A stretch of DNA of 64,000 nt from Undibacterium parvum (GCF_003955735.1 NZ_CP034464.1:992001-1056000), one strand, 5' to 3'. Positions 34,939-44,785 are shown, numbered from the stretch's first letter. Notes: generated from the sequence alone by a model not told the origin. Translations and numbers: made by a program.

Positions 34939-35874
34939 ATGGCAAGCCAACAATTTGTAGCAGCCCAAACCGACTGGAACCTGATCCGCGCCTTTGTGGC
35001 CGTGGTCGAATATGGCTCTTTGACGAATGCGGCACTGCAATTGGGACTGAGTCAGGCCACCCTATCACGCCAAATCGCCGAGTTAGAGCAAGTCACAGGA
35101 TCGGCCTTGTTTGAACGGGTTGCACGCGGGCTCAAGCTCACCGCAGCCGGTGATCATTTAGTGGCGCCGGCGCGCCATATGATGGTGGCGGCACGGGCGC
35201 TAGGTATGGCAAGTGCCTCGCAAGATAAGGGTTTAAGCGGCACGGTACGCATCACCGCCAGCGAAATCGCCTCGGCCTATGTGCTGCCCCCCATCCTGGT
35301 CAAGCTGGCAGAGCTGCATCCTGAGATACAGATAGAACTGGTGGCCAGCAACCAACTCAGCAATCTATTAGAGCGTGAAGCCGATATCGCGATCCGTATG
35401 CTAAGACCGACGCAGTCGGCCTTGATCACCAGACACATAGGCGATTGGCCACTAGGCATGTATGCGCATAGCTCCTACTTGAACAGCGTCAGCTTTAAAA
35501 ATCAGCAGCAAACGCTCACACTGAGCGAAAAGGCCGATGTGACGACGATGGCGGGCTACCGATGGATAGGCTACGATCAATCGGATCAATTACTGGCAGG
35601 CTTCCGCGCGGCCGGCATCCTGATACAGCCAAGTTTTTTTGCATTTCGCTGCGACAATCATCTGGTCAATTGGCAAGCCTTGCAAGCCGGTTTGGGCATA
35701 GCCATAGGGATGCAGTGGCTGGCGCGCCAATATCCGGATTTACACAGGGTAGTGCCGGAGCAGGCATTGCCGAGCTTGCCGGTGTGGTTGACTAGCCATA
35801 GAGAGCTCAAATCGAATCAAAGAATCCGCACGGTATTTGATTTTTTAGCGCAAGAGCTGAGTGCAATCGAATAA
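34939..35874 (+). CDS. LysR-type transcriptional regulator
   Basis: A 311-residue regulator with N-terminal winged helix-turn-helix (FVAVVEYGSLTNAALQLGLSQ followed by ATLSRQI) and a LysR substrate-binding domain from about residue 95 (GTVRITASEIASAYVLPPIL). The divergent gene is an NAD(P)-binding oxidoreductase; by the usual LysR arrangement it probably regulates that gene. The shared region has an AT-rich inverted motif (CATATGCAAATATG near 34884) as a possible site. Effector unknown. Confidence 0.93.
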   Translation: MASQQFVAAQTDWNLIRAFVAVVEYGSLTNAALQLGLSQATLSRQIAELEQVTGSALFERVARGLKLTAAGDHLVAPARHMMVAARALGMASASQDKGLSGTVRITASEIASAYVLPPILVKLAELHPEIQIELVASNQLSNLLEREADIAIRMLRPTQSALITRHIGDWPLGMYAHSSYLNSVSFKNQQQTLTLSEKADVTTMAGYRWIGYDQSDQLLAGFRAAGILIQPSFFAFRCDNHLVNWQALQAGLGIAIGMQWLARQYPDLHRVVPEQALPSLPVWLTSHRELKSNQRIRTVFDFLAQELSAIE

Positions 35875-36114
35875 GCCAGGATAGCGCATTCGCTGCCCAC
35901 GCCACATTGCCAAAAGCGCAAAAACTTAATTTTCAAATAATGCTTGTGTGAATCATTGAAAATTTCTCTCAACCAATAGCTTTTTGTCATAAAAATTCCT
36001 CTAGTCGCATGGTATATTCGCGCCTTGTTTCTTTGGGCTGAACAATATCAGCGTCCATTTGCGCCTCATAGCTGTCATTAATTAATTTATTTAGCAAGCA
36101 CCGAACGCGAACAC

Positions 36115-37857
36115 ATGAATCACACTGCTGCAGTCAAGAATACCTTTTCTTTAAGGACGATTTTAATCGTTCCCTATGTTGCATTAGTGTTGGTATTAGC
36201 CAGCGCTATAGGCTGGCTCTCGTATCGGGCGGGTGATAGCGCGGTGTTGACAGTATCGGATCATCTCTTACTCGAAACGGCAGAACGCATAGGACAGGCC
36301 ATCGATCGTCATTTAGTCGGATCAGGTGCGACGCTAGAGGCTGCCTTCCCAAACGGCATGCTGGCACAAGCCGATATCGATAAAGATTTAGTCAATCTGC
36401 GCAGCCGTTTCTGGATTGCGACTTCGCTGCATATCGATCCGAATAATTACGTTTACTACGGCAACACCGCCGGTCAGGCGATCGGCCTGTATCGCCACTC
36501 GCTGGAAGAAGGCGAATTGCGCATCAAAACTAAGCCGGAAGAAAATCGCATACGGTATCGCTTTAAAGGCATAGACGGGCCCTTACAATTCCATTCGAAA
36601 GAAGAAAAATTGTTTGATCCGCGTAGCCGACCCTGGTACACGGCTGGTGCGAATGCGAAAAACGACACCTGGACTTCGGTGTATATCGATTTTGGTACCC
36701 AGGACTTAGTCGCAACCCGCGCCCGCAAAGTGTCAGCCGCAAACGGCAAACTGGCTGGCGTAGTAGCGACTGATATGTCGCTACGTTCGCTCAATGATTT
36801 TGTGCGTAATCTAAAAATGTCGCAGCATGGCCTAGCTTTCATCATAGAGCCTAATGGTGATCTGATCGCAGCCTCTAGCGGCCCCAACGTGCAACACTCC
36901 AAAGATGGCAGCAATGTCCGCATCAATGCCAAAGACAGTGGCAATCCATTTTTAAGCGCCATCTACCTCAAGCTATTAGCAATGGATATTGCTCAGGAAA
37001 GCAGGGGCAATGCCAAGACCTTTAGCTTTGAAGATGCTGCCGATGAACGCATTCACGTCGCCTACCAAAAAGTCAAAGATAATACCGGGCTAGAGTGGAT
37101 TACCGTGGTGGCCGTGCCTAGCAAAGATTTTATGGGCGATGTACTGCAAAATATACGACGCACCGCCTTAATTAGCGCGCTCGCGGCTTTATTGGCGATC
37201 TTGATTGGTCTAAAAATCTTGAACTGGGTAGCCACAGATTTACAACGCTTATCGCAGGCTGCGGTGCAAGTGGGAAATGGGCTTATCGATGCACCGCTAG
37301 AAATTCTTCGCAATGATGAAATCGGCGTACTCGCCAATAGTTTTAGAACCATGCAGCTACGCCTGCAAACCGACAAACTCACAGGTTTAAAAAATCGCGA
37401 TGCCTTTGAGCGCGGGCTCAATGCCAAGATCAGCCAATACCATGCCTCAGATAAAAAGCAGGCATTTGGCGTGATGTTCATCGACCTCAATGGTTTCAAG
37501 GCGATCAACGATCAGTACGGCCATGATGCCGGCGATTTTGCGCTGATTGAAGTGGCGCGTCGCCTCAGCAACAGCGTGCGTAACGGTGACGTGGTAGCCC
37601 GATATGCGGGCGATGAATTTGTCATCATGCTCAATGATATCGCCCAGCGCGAGGGCTACGCAATTATCCGCCAGCATATTGAGGCGGCCATGGCACAGCC
37701 ACTAAAATTAGCCAATCTTGCGGATGCGCCAGAAGTACAACTCGGCGGTGCCATCGGTATCTCGCATTTCCCAGAGGACGGCATAGACGCCGTGGCGCTG
37801 TTGAAAGTGGCGGATCGCAATATGTATGTGCAAAAATTTGCCGCTAAGGCAGTCTAA
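36115..37857 (+). CDS. Membrane Cache-HAMP-GGDEF diguanylate cyclase
   Basis: A 580-residue inner-membrane protein: helix at about 15-38, a periplasmic double-Cache sensor domain (DPRSRPWYTAGANAKNDTW and VVATDMSLRSLNDFV are typical), second helix near 345-365 (ALISALAALLAILIGLKIL), HAMP, then GGDEF. The active-site motif is ARYAGDEFVIML, the AGDEF variant found in active enzymes, with an RxxD inhibitory site (RNGD) at the correct spacing. It should make cyclic-di-GMP in response to an extracellular small molecule. The stop codon lies within a 15-bp tandem repeat, and a terminator follows. Confidence 0.93.
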   Translation: MNHTAAVKNTFSLRTILIVPYVALVLVLASAIGWLSYRAGDSAVLTVSDHLLLETAERIGQAIDRHLVGSGATLEAAFPNGMLAQADIDKDLVNLRSRFWIATSLHIDPNNYVYYGNTAGQAIGLYRHSLEEGELRIKTKPEENRIRYRFKGIDGPLQFHSKEEKLFDPRSRPWYTAGANAKNDTWTSVYIDFGTQDLVATRARKVSAANGKLAGVVATDMSLRSLNDFVRNLKMSQHGLAFIIEPNGDLIAASSGPNVQHSKDGSNVRINAKDSGNPFLSAIYLKLLAMDIAQESRGNAKTFSFEDAADERIHVAYQKVKDNTGLEWITVVAVPSKDFMGDVLQNIRRTALISALAALLAILIGLKILNWVATDLQRLSQAAVQVGNGLIDAPLEILRNDEIGVLANSFRTMQLRLQTDKLTGLKNRDAFERGLNAKISQYHASDKKQAFGVMFIDLNGFKAINDQYGHDAGDFALIEVARRLSNSVRNGDVVARYAGDEFVIMLNDIAQREGYAIIRQHIEAAMAQPLKLANLADAPEVQLGGAIGISHFPEDGIDAVALLKVADRNMYVQKFAAKAV

Positions 37858-37908
37858 ACAAGTGCGGTCTAAACAAGTGCGGTCTAAACAAGTGCAGTCT
37901 AAGAAAGT
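37849..37908 (+). repeat. Four 15-bp tandem repeats over the cyclase stop codon
   Basis: Units GCRGTCTAAACAAGT (37849, 37864, 37879, 37894), the last slightly diverged. The first unit supplies the TAA of the cyclase gene; since 15 is a multiple of three, each unit repeats an in-frame stop. Confidence 0.85.
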
Positions 37909-37924
37909 GCGCTGAAAACAAAAA

Positions 37925-37955
37925 AGCCCACCAAAGGCGGGCTCTTCATTCTTTA
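37925..37955 (+). terminator. Terminator of the Cache-GGDEF gene
   Basis: AGCCCACC-aaa-GGCGGGCT (one mismatch) followed by CTTCATTCTTT. Confidence 0.65.
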
Positions 37956-37970
37956 CGACGACTCGCCTGC

Positions 37971-38069
37971 AACCCATGCTATCTGCGTGGTGCCACTGGC
38001 TGACTGGCAACCCACACTATCTGTGTGGTGTCACACTACACCAAAAACCCGTGCTATCTGCGCGGTGCC
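37971..38069. repeat. TATCT hairpins H1-H3, tandem covarying stem-loops
   Basis: Three copies at 37971-37994, 38009-38032 and 38046-38069, about 38 bases apart, of AACC-[6-bp stem]-TATCT-[stem]-TGYC. Stems: CCATGC/GCGTGG (H1), CCACAC/GTGTGG (H2), CCGTGC/GCGCGG (H3). The loop is unchanged while three of the six stem positions change with compensation or wobble. The transcribed strand is unknown; on the minus strand the block is downstream of the cold-shock gene. Confidence 0.8.
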
Positions 38070-38301
38070 TCTGGCGGTCTGGTCATCTGCACGTTAACCA
38101 TACTCCTTGCGGTTTTAACGTGCTGTCAAACAAATTAATTGCTCCACAAATTAATTAAATCATTTTCCTAGGTCGCTGTAATTGTCAGTGCCTGGCCGAT
38201 TAGAATTAATTGCGCGCTCCTGAGTCTCGCCATGCGCTAGGCACAGCAATCACTCTCTCACTGGTGATTAGTATCACTGGACAATTAGACCTTTTCCTAA
38301 C

Positions 38302-38325
38302 AACCCATGCTATCTGCATGGTGCC
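38302..38325. repeat. TATCT hairpin H4
   Basis: AACC, stem CCATGC/GCATGG, loop TATCT, then TGCC. All six pairs are Watson-Crick. Located 233 bases after H3; between them 38089-38123 also forms a GCACGTTAA/TTAACGTGC hairpin. Confidence 0.78.
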
Positions 38326-38423
38326 GCCAGCCGGTAAGAATTGTCCTGCGCTGTAGTAGCAAGCGCTGCGCGCTGCGCTACTAATGTGTGAATTCACCTT
38401 ACTTAGCTATTCTCTGCGCCCGA

Positions 38424-38447
38424 AACCCATGCTATCTGCATGGTGCC
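38424..38447. repeat. TATCT hairpin H5
   Basis: Same sequence as H4 (stem CCATGC/GCATGG, loop TATCT, TGCC tail), about 85 bases from the cold-shock gene stop codon. Confidence 0.78.
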
Positions 38448-38531
38448 ACGAAGGGCATAAGAATCAGAGTATAAGTAAGGCTAATCCGTCTCTCAAGTAC
38501 TTGGCAACACGTGATTGCCGAAGTTAATCAA

Positions 38532-38744
38532 TTAAGAAAGAACTTGGATATTGCCGGCTTTGTCGCCTTTAGGACCAACACTGCGCTCGAAAGAAACGCG
38601 TTGGTTTTCGGACAAACTCTTAAAGCCTGTAGATTGTATGTCTTGAAAATGGGCGAACAAATCTGGACCACCAGCATCTGGTGTGATGAAGCCGAAGCCC
38701 TTAGCGTCGTTGAACCATTTGACTATGCCTGTTTGAGTGGACAT
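38532..38744 (-). CDS. Cold-shock protein (CspA family)
   Basis: A 70-residue single cold-shock domain. RNA-binding motifs are KGFGFI (RNP1) and DLFAHF (RNP2, usually D-V-F-V-H), with WFNDAKGFG ahead. It binds single-stranded nucleic acid and acts as an RNA chaperone. AAGGAAAT precedes the ATG on the minus strand. The gap between this gene and the membrane gene at 39013 probably holds its leader. Downstream on its strand lie the TATCT hairpins H5 to H1, which could be in its 3' untranslated region or separate transcripts. Confidence 0.94.
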   Translation of the reverse strand: MSTQTGIVKWFNDAKGFGFITPDAGGPDLFAHFQDIQSTGFKSLSENQRVSFERSVGPKGDKAGNIQVLS

Positions 38745-39012
38745 GTTATTTCCTTAAAAATTTTAAATATAGGCAAGCTTGCCTTGGAAGGCACTTGAAA
38801 CCAAGAGATGAAACCAGAGGAAATAAAACAGAACGACTAGAAGAAACAGCCATGCAGAATTGGGACCAACGAGATTACGACCTGATGCAAGTACGGGACG
38901 AAATATAAACCAGTAATTTAGCTTTGTCTAGTTTTATTTTGCATGCCTGCGCTTCAGACCTAGCTGAACCGCAGGCATGCAAACATTTTTCGACCACTGA
39001 CTTACCTCGCAA

Positions 39013-39372
39013 TTAAGCAGGCAATTTCGCCGTTTTACGCTTAGAAAAAAACATGATGAGTCCGGCCAAGATTAAGAATGGCAGCAGTAAAGGACTTAAG
39101 GCCAAAGCCAAAGCACCCAAGATAAACGCGACTAACAGAGCCAGGAAAATCGCCACGCCTACCAACACCAGACCGGTAAGGCTGAGCGCAAAAAAAAGTG
39201 CGACCATACCTATCATCAAGCCCAACATCCCCAAGCCGAAGCCGAGCACGCCACCGACTTGTTCGCCATCGATCTGCAGCATAGGCGTATCGAGAAAAAA
39301 TGCCGAAGAAATACCTGCTATCAGGAAAACTGCAATCAAAGCAAATACGCGATTTTTAGTTGTGGTTTTCAT
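39013..39372 (-). CDS. Small Leu/Gly-rich membrane protein, unknown function
   Basis: A 119-residue protein with an N-terminal signal-like helix (VFALIAVFLIAGISSAFF), a short polar loop and two or three long hydrophobic segments rich in Gly, Leu and Ala, ending in a basic tail (FFSKRKTAKLPA). I recognise no domain. The ATG is preceded by AAGAGCCCGAGC, a modest ribosome site. A family-B repeat lies 29 bases upstream of the start, in the leader. Confidence 0.7.
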   Translation of the reverse strand: MKTTTKNRVFALIAVFLIAGISSAFFLDTPMLQIDGEQVGGVLGFGLGMLGLMIGMVALFFALSLTGLVLVGVAIFLALLVAFILGALALALSPLLLPFLILAGLIMFFSKRKTAKLPA

Positions 39373-39400
39373 GCTCGGGCTCTTTCTATTTGTAATTAGG

Positions 39401-39496
39401 GCTTACGCAAAATCGTTCCAGCTAGGCGTGCCGCCGAAGACAGTACGCTAGTACGGCAAGGCGGTTACAACGACGCTGGGGCAGTTTTGCGTAAGC
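39401..39496 (-). repeat. Repeat family B, copy 3 (inverted orientation)
   Basis: Ends GCTTACGCAAAA and TTTTGCGTAAGC. Its reverse complement aligns along all 96 bases with copy 1, including the central hairpin, where GTACTAAAGTAC becomes GTACTAGCGTAC. The rest of the gap to 39707 shows no gene. Confidence 0.87.
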
Positions 39497-39719
39497 TCGA
39501 TTGAACAAGGAAATCTTGATTCAATGTTGCTATCTTAAATAGTCAATCAGCGCCGCGCAATTAAGATGAGACAGTCTGCAAAATTCGAGGTTTAAACGGT
39601 CATAGGCTGCGCCAGAAGGAAAAAATAAAAGCCCAAGAAGAATATCGGCAAATCGGCAAAGCGCGCACTACAATCAAGAAGTAAGCCTAAAGACTGTCAA
39701 TCAGACTAAGGAGGGCGCA

Positions 39720-40025
39720 ATGTTGGCGAGCGTGCAACAACTACAAGAACTCATGAAAGAAGTCGAAAACGAAGACCCTATCGATTTCGCCGACCTGCCG
39801 TTCGAAGAAGATGATTTGCGTCTGGTTACCGCCAATCACATTTGCCAGATGGCGGCGACTCTAGAAAATTTTACCGAAGAAGATCGTCACCTGACCTTAT
39901 TGGCGGTCGCCGCCAAACTAGTCTTAGAAAATATGGTCTTGCACATACGCCTAATCCGCCAGCACGGCCAAAACGTCGAGCTAGATATTGCCACTATTTT
40001 GCAGACGATACGCGATAGGAAATGA
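39720..40025 (+). CDS. Conserved-looking 101-residue protein of unknown function
   Basis: Starts at an ATG five bases after AAGGAGG (39708-39714), the best ribosome site in this area, so it is very likely translated. The protein is acidic in its first third (EVENEDPIDFADLPFEEDD) and then helical (HLTLLAVAAKLVLENMVLHIRLI). No cysteines, no membrane segment, no domain I recognise. Monocistronic, upstream of glyQ by 254 bases. Confidence 0.75.
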   Translation: MLASVQQLQELMKEVENEDPIDFADLPFEEDDLRLVTANHICQMAATLENFTEEDRHLTLLAVAAKLVLENMVLHIRLIRQHGQNVELDIATILQTIRDRK

Positions 40026-40279
40026 GCCGACCCTAGCGCACAAGCTGAAATATCCCCGATAAGATCGACAATTGACATTCCTTCAGGCAATTCCAGATGG
40101 TCTTGCGCCAGCTAATTGCTCTGCTTTGCAAGGCTTTGTTCTGCTTCCCAAGCGCCAAATCGAGCCGCAAGCCGTCTACACTGCAGCAAATTCTCCGATT
40201 TGCTGGAAAACCCGTTAAAATCGAAGGTTGAGTAATTATTATTCGCCACCTAACATTCGCGAAAAAGGCAGACCGCATT

Positions 40280-41233
40280 ATGCTTACGTTTCAACAAATC
40301 ATCCTGACACTACAAGAATACTGGAGCGCCCAGGGCTGCGCCTTGCTGCAACCTTATGACATGGAAGTTGGCGCGGGCACTTCGCATACCGGCACTTTCC
40401 TGCGCGCAATCGGCCCGGAACCTTGGCGCGCCGCCTATGTACAACCGTCGCGCCGCCCTAAAGATGGCCGTTATGGCGAAAACCCAAACCGCCTGCAGCA
40501 CTACTATCAATATCAGGTGGTTTTGAAACCGGCACCGGAAAATATCCTCGATCTTTACCTCGGTTCGCTCAAGGCGCTGGGCCTCGATTTACAACAAAAC
40601 GATATCCGTTTCGTTGAAGACGATTGGGAAAACCCAACGCTGGGTGCCTGGGGTCTGGGCTGGGAAGTCTGGCTGAACGGCATGGAAGTAACGCAGTTCA
40701 CTTATTTCCAGCAGGTTGGCGGTATCGATTGCAAGCCTATCCTGGGTGAAATTACTTATGGAATAGAACGTCTGGCGATGTATTTGCAAGGCGTAGAAAA
40801 CGTCTACGACCTGGTCTGGACCGAGCGCGAAGAAAATGGCAAGACGATACGCCTGTCATATGGCGATGTATTTCATCAAAACGAAGTTGAGCAATCGACC
40901 TTCAATTTTGAATATTCGAATACCGATTTTCTGTTCACGCTGTTTAGTAACTACGAAGCCGAAGCCAAACGCTTGCTGGAAGTGACCGAAACTTCGCTGG
41001 CATTGCCAGCTTACGAAATGATCTTAAAAGCCGGGCATACCTTTAATTTGCTCGATGCCCGTGGTGCGATTTCGGTGACCGAACGCGCTGCCTACATAGG
41101 CCGCATCCGCAATCTATCTCGTGCCGTGGCAGCCGCTTATTACGCCTCACGCGAAAAACTGGGCTTCCCTATGTGTGCGGCAGATGACAGGCACAAGCCC
41201 GCAGTTGCAACAATAGTGACAGCAGCCGTTTAA
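40280..41233 (+). CDS. glyQ: Glycyl-tRNA synthetase alpha subunit
   Basis: A 317-residue catalytic subunit of the bacterial alpha2beta2 glycyl-tRNA synthetase, which charges tRNA-Gly. The class II core is clear: [20 protein letters not shown] near the N-terminus, [21 protein letters not shown] (motif 2 region) and [20 protein letters not shown] (motif 3). Slightly longer than the Escherichia coli protein by a C-terminal tail. First gene of glyQ-glyS-gmhB-plsC, an arrangement common in betaproteobacteria. I see no T-box in its leader. Confidence 0.98.
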   Translation: MLTFQQIILTLQEYWSAQGCALLQPYDMEVGAGTSHTGTFLRAIGPEPWRAAYVQPSRRPKDGRYGENPNRLQHYYQYQVVLKPAPENILDLYLGSLKALGLDLQQNDIRFVEDDWENPTLGAWGLGWEVWLNGMEVTQFTYFQQVGGIDCKPILGEITYGIERLAMYLQGVENVYDLVWTEREENGKTIRLSYGDVFHQNEVEQSTFNFEYSNTDFLFTLFSNYEAEAKRLLEVTETSLALPAYEMILKAGHTFNLLDARGAISVTERAAYIGRIRNLSRAVAAAYYASREKLGFPMCAADDRHKPAVATIVTAAV

Positions 41234-41300
41234 GCGACGGGGGCAAGTGCCCCACCTGAACCTAGCGCAACAGCGACGAACTCTCCCGGAATAAAGAAAC

Positions 41301-43385
41301 ATGAACCCAACATTATTAGTCGAATTATTTACTGAAGAATTGCCACCCAAGGCACTGGCCAAACTGGGCGAAGCATTTGCCGCCGGCATCTATAACGGCC
41401 TGAAGTCGCGCGACTTTTTGGAGGCGGACTCCATCGTGACTGGCTACGCCTCACCGCGCCGGCTGGCGGTCAGCATCAGCGCAGTGCGTGCCACCTCCCC
41501 TGATAAATTATTGCGCGAAAAAGTCTTGCCGGTCGCCGTGGCGCTCGATGCCGCGGGCAACGCCAGCGCTCCGCTGTCTAAAAAATTAGCAGCGATGGGC
41601 TTCCCGAATTTGCAAATCAGCGATCTGGAGCGCGCCGTCGATGGCAAGGCCGAGAGTTTTTTCTACAATCACACGGCAGCAGGCACGGCCTTGGCCGCAA
41701 GTTTGCAAAGTGCGCTGGAAGACAGTATCGCCAAATTGCCTATTCCTAAAGTGATGAGTTATCAGCGCCCGAATGGCGACACCGTGCATTTTGTGCGCCC
41801 GGTACACAGCATCATCGCCTTGCATGGCGACGCCATAGTGCCACTAAACCTGTTAGGTCTGAGTGCGGATAGACTGACGCAAGGACATCGTTTCTTGTCC
41901 GCTGGTGGAATCAGCATTGCGCACGCCGACGACTACGCTGCCGCACTGGCGAATCAAGGCAAGGTGATTGCCAATGTTGGCGAGCGCAAGGAAAAAATTC
42001 GCAGCGCGCTACTGGCCAAGGCTGGCACAGATCTGGTGCTGATGCCAGAGGCCCTACTAGATGAAGTGACGGCGCTGGTCGAATGGCCGGTGGTGTATGA
42101 ATGCAATTTCGAAGCAGAGTTTTTGGCGGTACCGCAAGAATGTCTGATATTGACGATGCAGACCAACCAGAAATATTTTGCATTAACGGACGCCGATGGC
42201 AAACTGCGTTCGCGCTTTTTAATCGTCTCTAACCTGGAAACAACGACGCCAGAACACATCATTCAAGGCAATGAGCGCGTGGTACGTCCACGCCTGGCTG
42301 ATGCCAAATTTTTCTTCGAACAAGACAAGAAAAAAACCCTGGCCGCCCGCCTGCCAATGCTGGCCAATGTGGTGTACCACAACAAGCTGGGCAATCAAGC
42401 CGAGCGCATGCAGCGCGTCACCAGTCTAGCCGGAAAAATCGCACAGACACTGGGCTACGATGTGGCACTGGCAGAACGTGGTGCAATGCTGGCCAAGGCC
42501 GATTTGCTGACCGATATGGTGGGTGAGTTCCCTGAGCTGCAAGGCATCATGGGCACCTATTACGCGCAGCACGATGGCGAGCACGCCGAAGTGGCAGCGG
42601 CAGCTTCCGAACATTATCAGCCGCGCTTCGCTGGCGACAATTTGCCCGCTAGCGCCACCGGCACCGCCGTGGCATTGGCGGATAAATTAGAAACTCTGCT
42701 TGGCATCTGGGGCATAGGCTTGCAGCCAACTGGCGACAAAGATCCTTTCGCACTGCGCCGCCATGCTTTAGGCGTCTTGCGTATGCTGGTAGAAAAACGT
42801 TTGCCACTGTCACTGAGCCATTTATTGGCAGATGCAGTCAGCGTGTTTGCTGGTAACGCCAATTTCAAAGATCCATCTGCCGATGTGCTGAACTTCTGCT
42901 ACGACCGATTGCGCGGGCAATTGCGTGATAAAGGTTTTTCGCAAAGTGAAGTCGAAGCAGTGGTTGCGCAAAACCCAGACAATCTAGGCAACATCGTCGA
43001 GCGCCTGCAAGCGGTTCAGGCCTTCGCCACCTTGCCAGAATCTGCCTCTTTGGCCGCGGCCAACAAACGCATCACCAATATCCTGAAAAAAGCCGAAGGC
43101 ACACCGGGCAGCGTCGATCTCACACTACTGCAAGAGGCCGCAGAACAGGCTTTGCAAAAGGCCATGGCCGATGTGAAGCCGCTAGTCGATGCGGCATTTA
43201 GCCAGGGTGATTTTACTGGCGCGCTCAAGACTCTGGCGGCCTTACGCAGCGAAGTCGATAGTTTCTTCAATGATGTGATGGTGAATGCCGACGATTTGGC
43301 GTTGAGGAATAATCGCTTAGCCTTGCTGGCCGAATTGCATGGCATGCTCAATCAGGTCGCCGATATTTCTAAACTGGCGGCATAA
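41301..43385 (+). CDS. glyS: Glycyl-tRNA synthetase beta subunit
   Basis: A 694-residue beta subunit with tRNA-binding and anticodon-recognition functions. The start [15 protein letters not shown] is the family's conserved opening; the HD-like core includes [19 protein letters not shown] and the C-terminal DALR-type anticodon domain ends near residue 680. Full length. It follows glyQ by 67 bases and gmhB by 15 bases, so the three form one operon. Confidence 0.98.
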   Translation: MNPTLLVELFTEELPPKALAKLGEAFAAGIYNGLKSRDFLEADSIVTGYASPRRLAVSISAVRATSPDKLLREKVLPVAVALDAAGNASAPLSKKLAAMGFPNLQISDLERAVDGKAESFFYNHTAAGTALAASLQSALEDSIAKLPIPKVMSYQRPNGDTVHFVRPVHSIIALHGDAIVPLNLLGLSADRLTQGHRFLSAGGISIAHADDYAAALANQGKVIANVGERKEKIRSALLAKAGTDLVLMPEALLDEVTALVEWPVVYECNFEAEFLAVPQECLILTMQTNQKYFALTDADGKLRSRFLIVSNLETTTPEHIIQGNERVVRPRLADAKFFFEQDKKKTLAARLPMLANVVYHNKLGNQAERMQRVTSLAGKIAQTLGYDVALAERGAMLAKADLLTDMVGEFPELQGIMGTYYAQHDGEHAEVAAAASEHYQPRFAGDNLPASATGTAVALADKLETLLGIWGIGLQPTGDKDPFALRRHALGVLRMLVEKRLPLSLSHLLADAVSVFAGNANFKDPSADVLNFCYDRLRGQLRDKGFSQSEVEAVVAQNPDNLGNIVERLQAVQAFATLPESASLAAANKRITNILKKAEGTPGSVDLTLLQEAAEQALQKAMADVKPLVDAAFSQGDFTGALKTLAALRSEVDSFFNDVMVNADDLALRNNRLALLAELHGMLNQVADISKLAA

Positions 43386-43400
43386 AGCACAAGGCCTAGT

Positions 43401-43961
43401 ATGAAACTCATCATCCTCGACCGCGATGGCGTGATCAATCAAGATTCGGATGCCTTCATTAAGTCAGCTGACGAATGGCATGCTCTGCCCGGCTCTATGC
43501 AGGCGATCGCGCGCTTGAATCAAGCCGGTTACACGGTGGTGGTGGCGACTAATCAATCCGGGGTGGCGCGCAAATTATTTGATATGGCCACACTCAATAT
43601 CATTCATCAAAAAATGCATGCAGCGGCGCAGCAGGTCGGTGCCAGCATCGATGCGGTTTTTTTCTGCCCGCATATTGCCGATGATAGTTGCGATTGCCGC
43701 AAACCCAAGCCGGGCATGTTTCAAGAAATCGCGCGGCGCTATGCAGTAAATCTAAAAGGCGTGCATAGTGTCGGCGATTCTTTACGCGATCTACAGGCAG
43801 GGTTTATGCTCGGCTGCATACCGCACCTGGTATTAACTGGCAAAGGTCAACAGACTTTGGACAAGGGCGGGCTGCCGCCCGGCACCCAAATTTATCCGGA
43901 TCTGGCGGCCATGGTCGAGGCACTACTCACTAGCCAGCTCAACACGGGATCTGCCGATTGA
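43401..43961 (+). CDS. gmhB: D-glycero-beta-D-manno-heptose 1,7-bisphosphate 7-phosphatase
   Basis: A 186-residue HAD-superfamily phosphatase of the histidinol-phosphate-phosphatase type, in the ADP-heptose pathway for lipopolysaccharide core. The nucleophile loop is LDRDGVIN, motif II TNQSGVARK, and the zinc-binding loop is CPHIADDSCDCRKPKPGM, characteristic of GmhB. Motif IV is GDSLRDLQAG. It is tucked between glyS and plsC, a neighbourhood usual in betaproteobacteria. Confidence 0.95.
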   Translation: MKLIILDRDGVINQDSDAFIKSADEWHALPGSMQAIARLNQAGYTVVVATNQSGVARKLFDMATLNIIHQKMHAAAQQVGASIDAVFFCPHIADDSCDCRKPKPGMFQEIARRYAVNLKGVHSVGDSLRDLQAGFMLGCIPHLVLTGKGQQTLDKGGLPPGTQIYPDLAAMVEALLTSQLNTGSAD

Positions 43962-44032
43962 ATCAGTGAGTAAGGAAAAACGGCAAGCAAAATAGCCAGC
44001 CATAAAAATAACAATTTTAAATTAGACAAACG

Positions 44033-44785
44033 ATGCTCAAGTTCACACTTTTTATTCGCTCTTTTCTGTTCTTATCGGTCATGATCATCGTCACGGTGAT
44101 CTGGGCTCCGATCTGCATTTTGTTCGCCCCGCTTCCGTATAACCAGCGCTATTACGCCACGGCACGCTGGAACGTGTTCATGATCTGGGCAGCAAAAGTG
44201 ATTTGCGGGATACGTTATCAGACCAAGGGTTTTGAAAATTTCCCGGATGGCCCAGTGATCGTTTTATCCAAACATCAATCGGCCTGGGAAACCATCTTCT
44301 TGCTGATGGCGACACCACGCCCACTGGTGTTTGTGTTTAAAAAATCGATCACCTACATCCCCTTCTTCGGTTGGGCGATTGCCTTGATGCGCATGATCCC
44401 GATTGATCGTAGCAAGGGCAAGGATGCGTTTGCACAAGTGGTAGTGCAAGGCCGTATCCGTCTGGCCGATGGTCAGTGGGTCATCATGTTCCCGGAAGGC
44501 ACGCGTATCCCAGTCGGACAAAAAGGCCATTACAAAGGCGGCGGCACCCGCCTGGCGGTAGAAACTAATACCCCGGTCATTCCGATTGCGCTGAATTCGG
44601 GTGAATGCTGGCCTAAGAATTCTTTTCTCAAGCGCCCTGGCTTAGTGACAGTTTCGGTAGGTAAGCCGATTTCACCCGAAGGTTTGACAGCACCCGAGCT
44701 GATGCAAAAAGTAGAAGACTGGATCGAAGCCGAAATGCGCGTGATTTCACCGCAGGTGTATCAGGCTGAGCAACCTAAGAAGTAA
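44033..44785 (+). CDS. plsC: 1-acyl-sn-glycerol-3-phosphate acyltransferase
   Basis: A 250-residue membrane-associated acyltransferase that makes phosphatidic acid from lysophosphatidic acid. An N-terminal helix (SFLFLSVMIIVTVIWAPICIL) anchors it. Block I is SKHQSAWET, an HX4E form of the usual HX4D; block III is MFPEGTRIPVG; PVIPIALNSGE is block IV. Substrate preference is unknown. Last large gene of the glyQ operon. Confidence 0.93.
   Translation: MLKFTLFIRSFLFLSVMIIVTVIWAPICILFAPLPYNQRYYATARWNVFMIWAAKVICGIRYQTKGFENFPDGPVIVLSKHQSAWETIFLLMATPRPLVFVFKKSITYIPFFGWAIALMRMIPIDRSKGKDAFAQVVVQGRIRLADGQWVIMFPEGTRIPVGQKGHYKGGGTRLAVETNTPVIPIALNSGECWPKNSFLKRPGLVTVSVGKPISPEGLTAPELMQKVEDWIEAEMRVISPQVYQAEQPKK

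Noticed and set aside
38206..38397. Minus-strand 63-codon frame across hairpin H4
   Set aside because: Its coding potential derives from the repeated hairpin sequence; no start signal and no similarity to known proteins.
37971..38447. CRISPR array
   Set aside because: The repeats are 24 bases with uneven spacing (about 38, 37, 256 and 122), the spacers do not have constant length, the stems vary and there is no cas gene.
40026..40279. T-box or glycine riboswitch before glyQ
   Set aside because: No T-box sequence (TGGNACCGCG) or tandem glycine aptamer core is visible in the 254-base leader.
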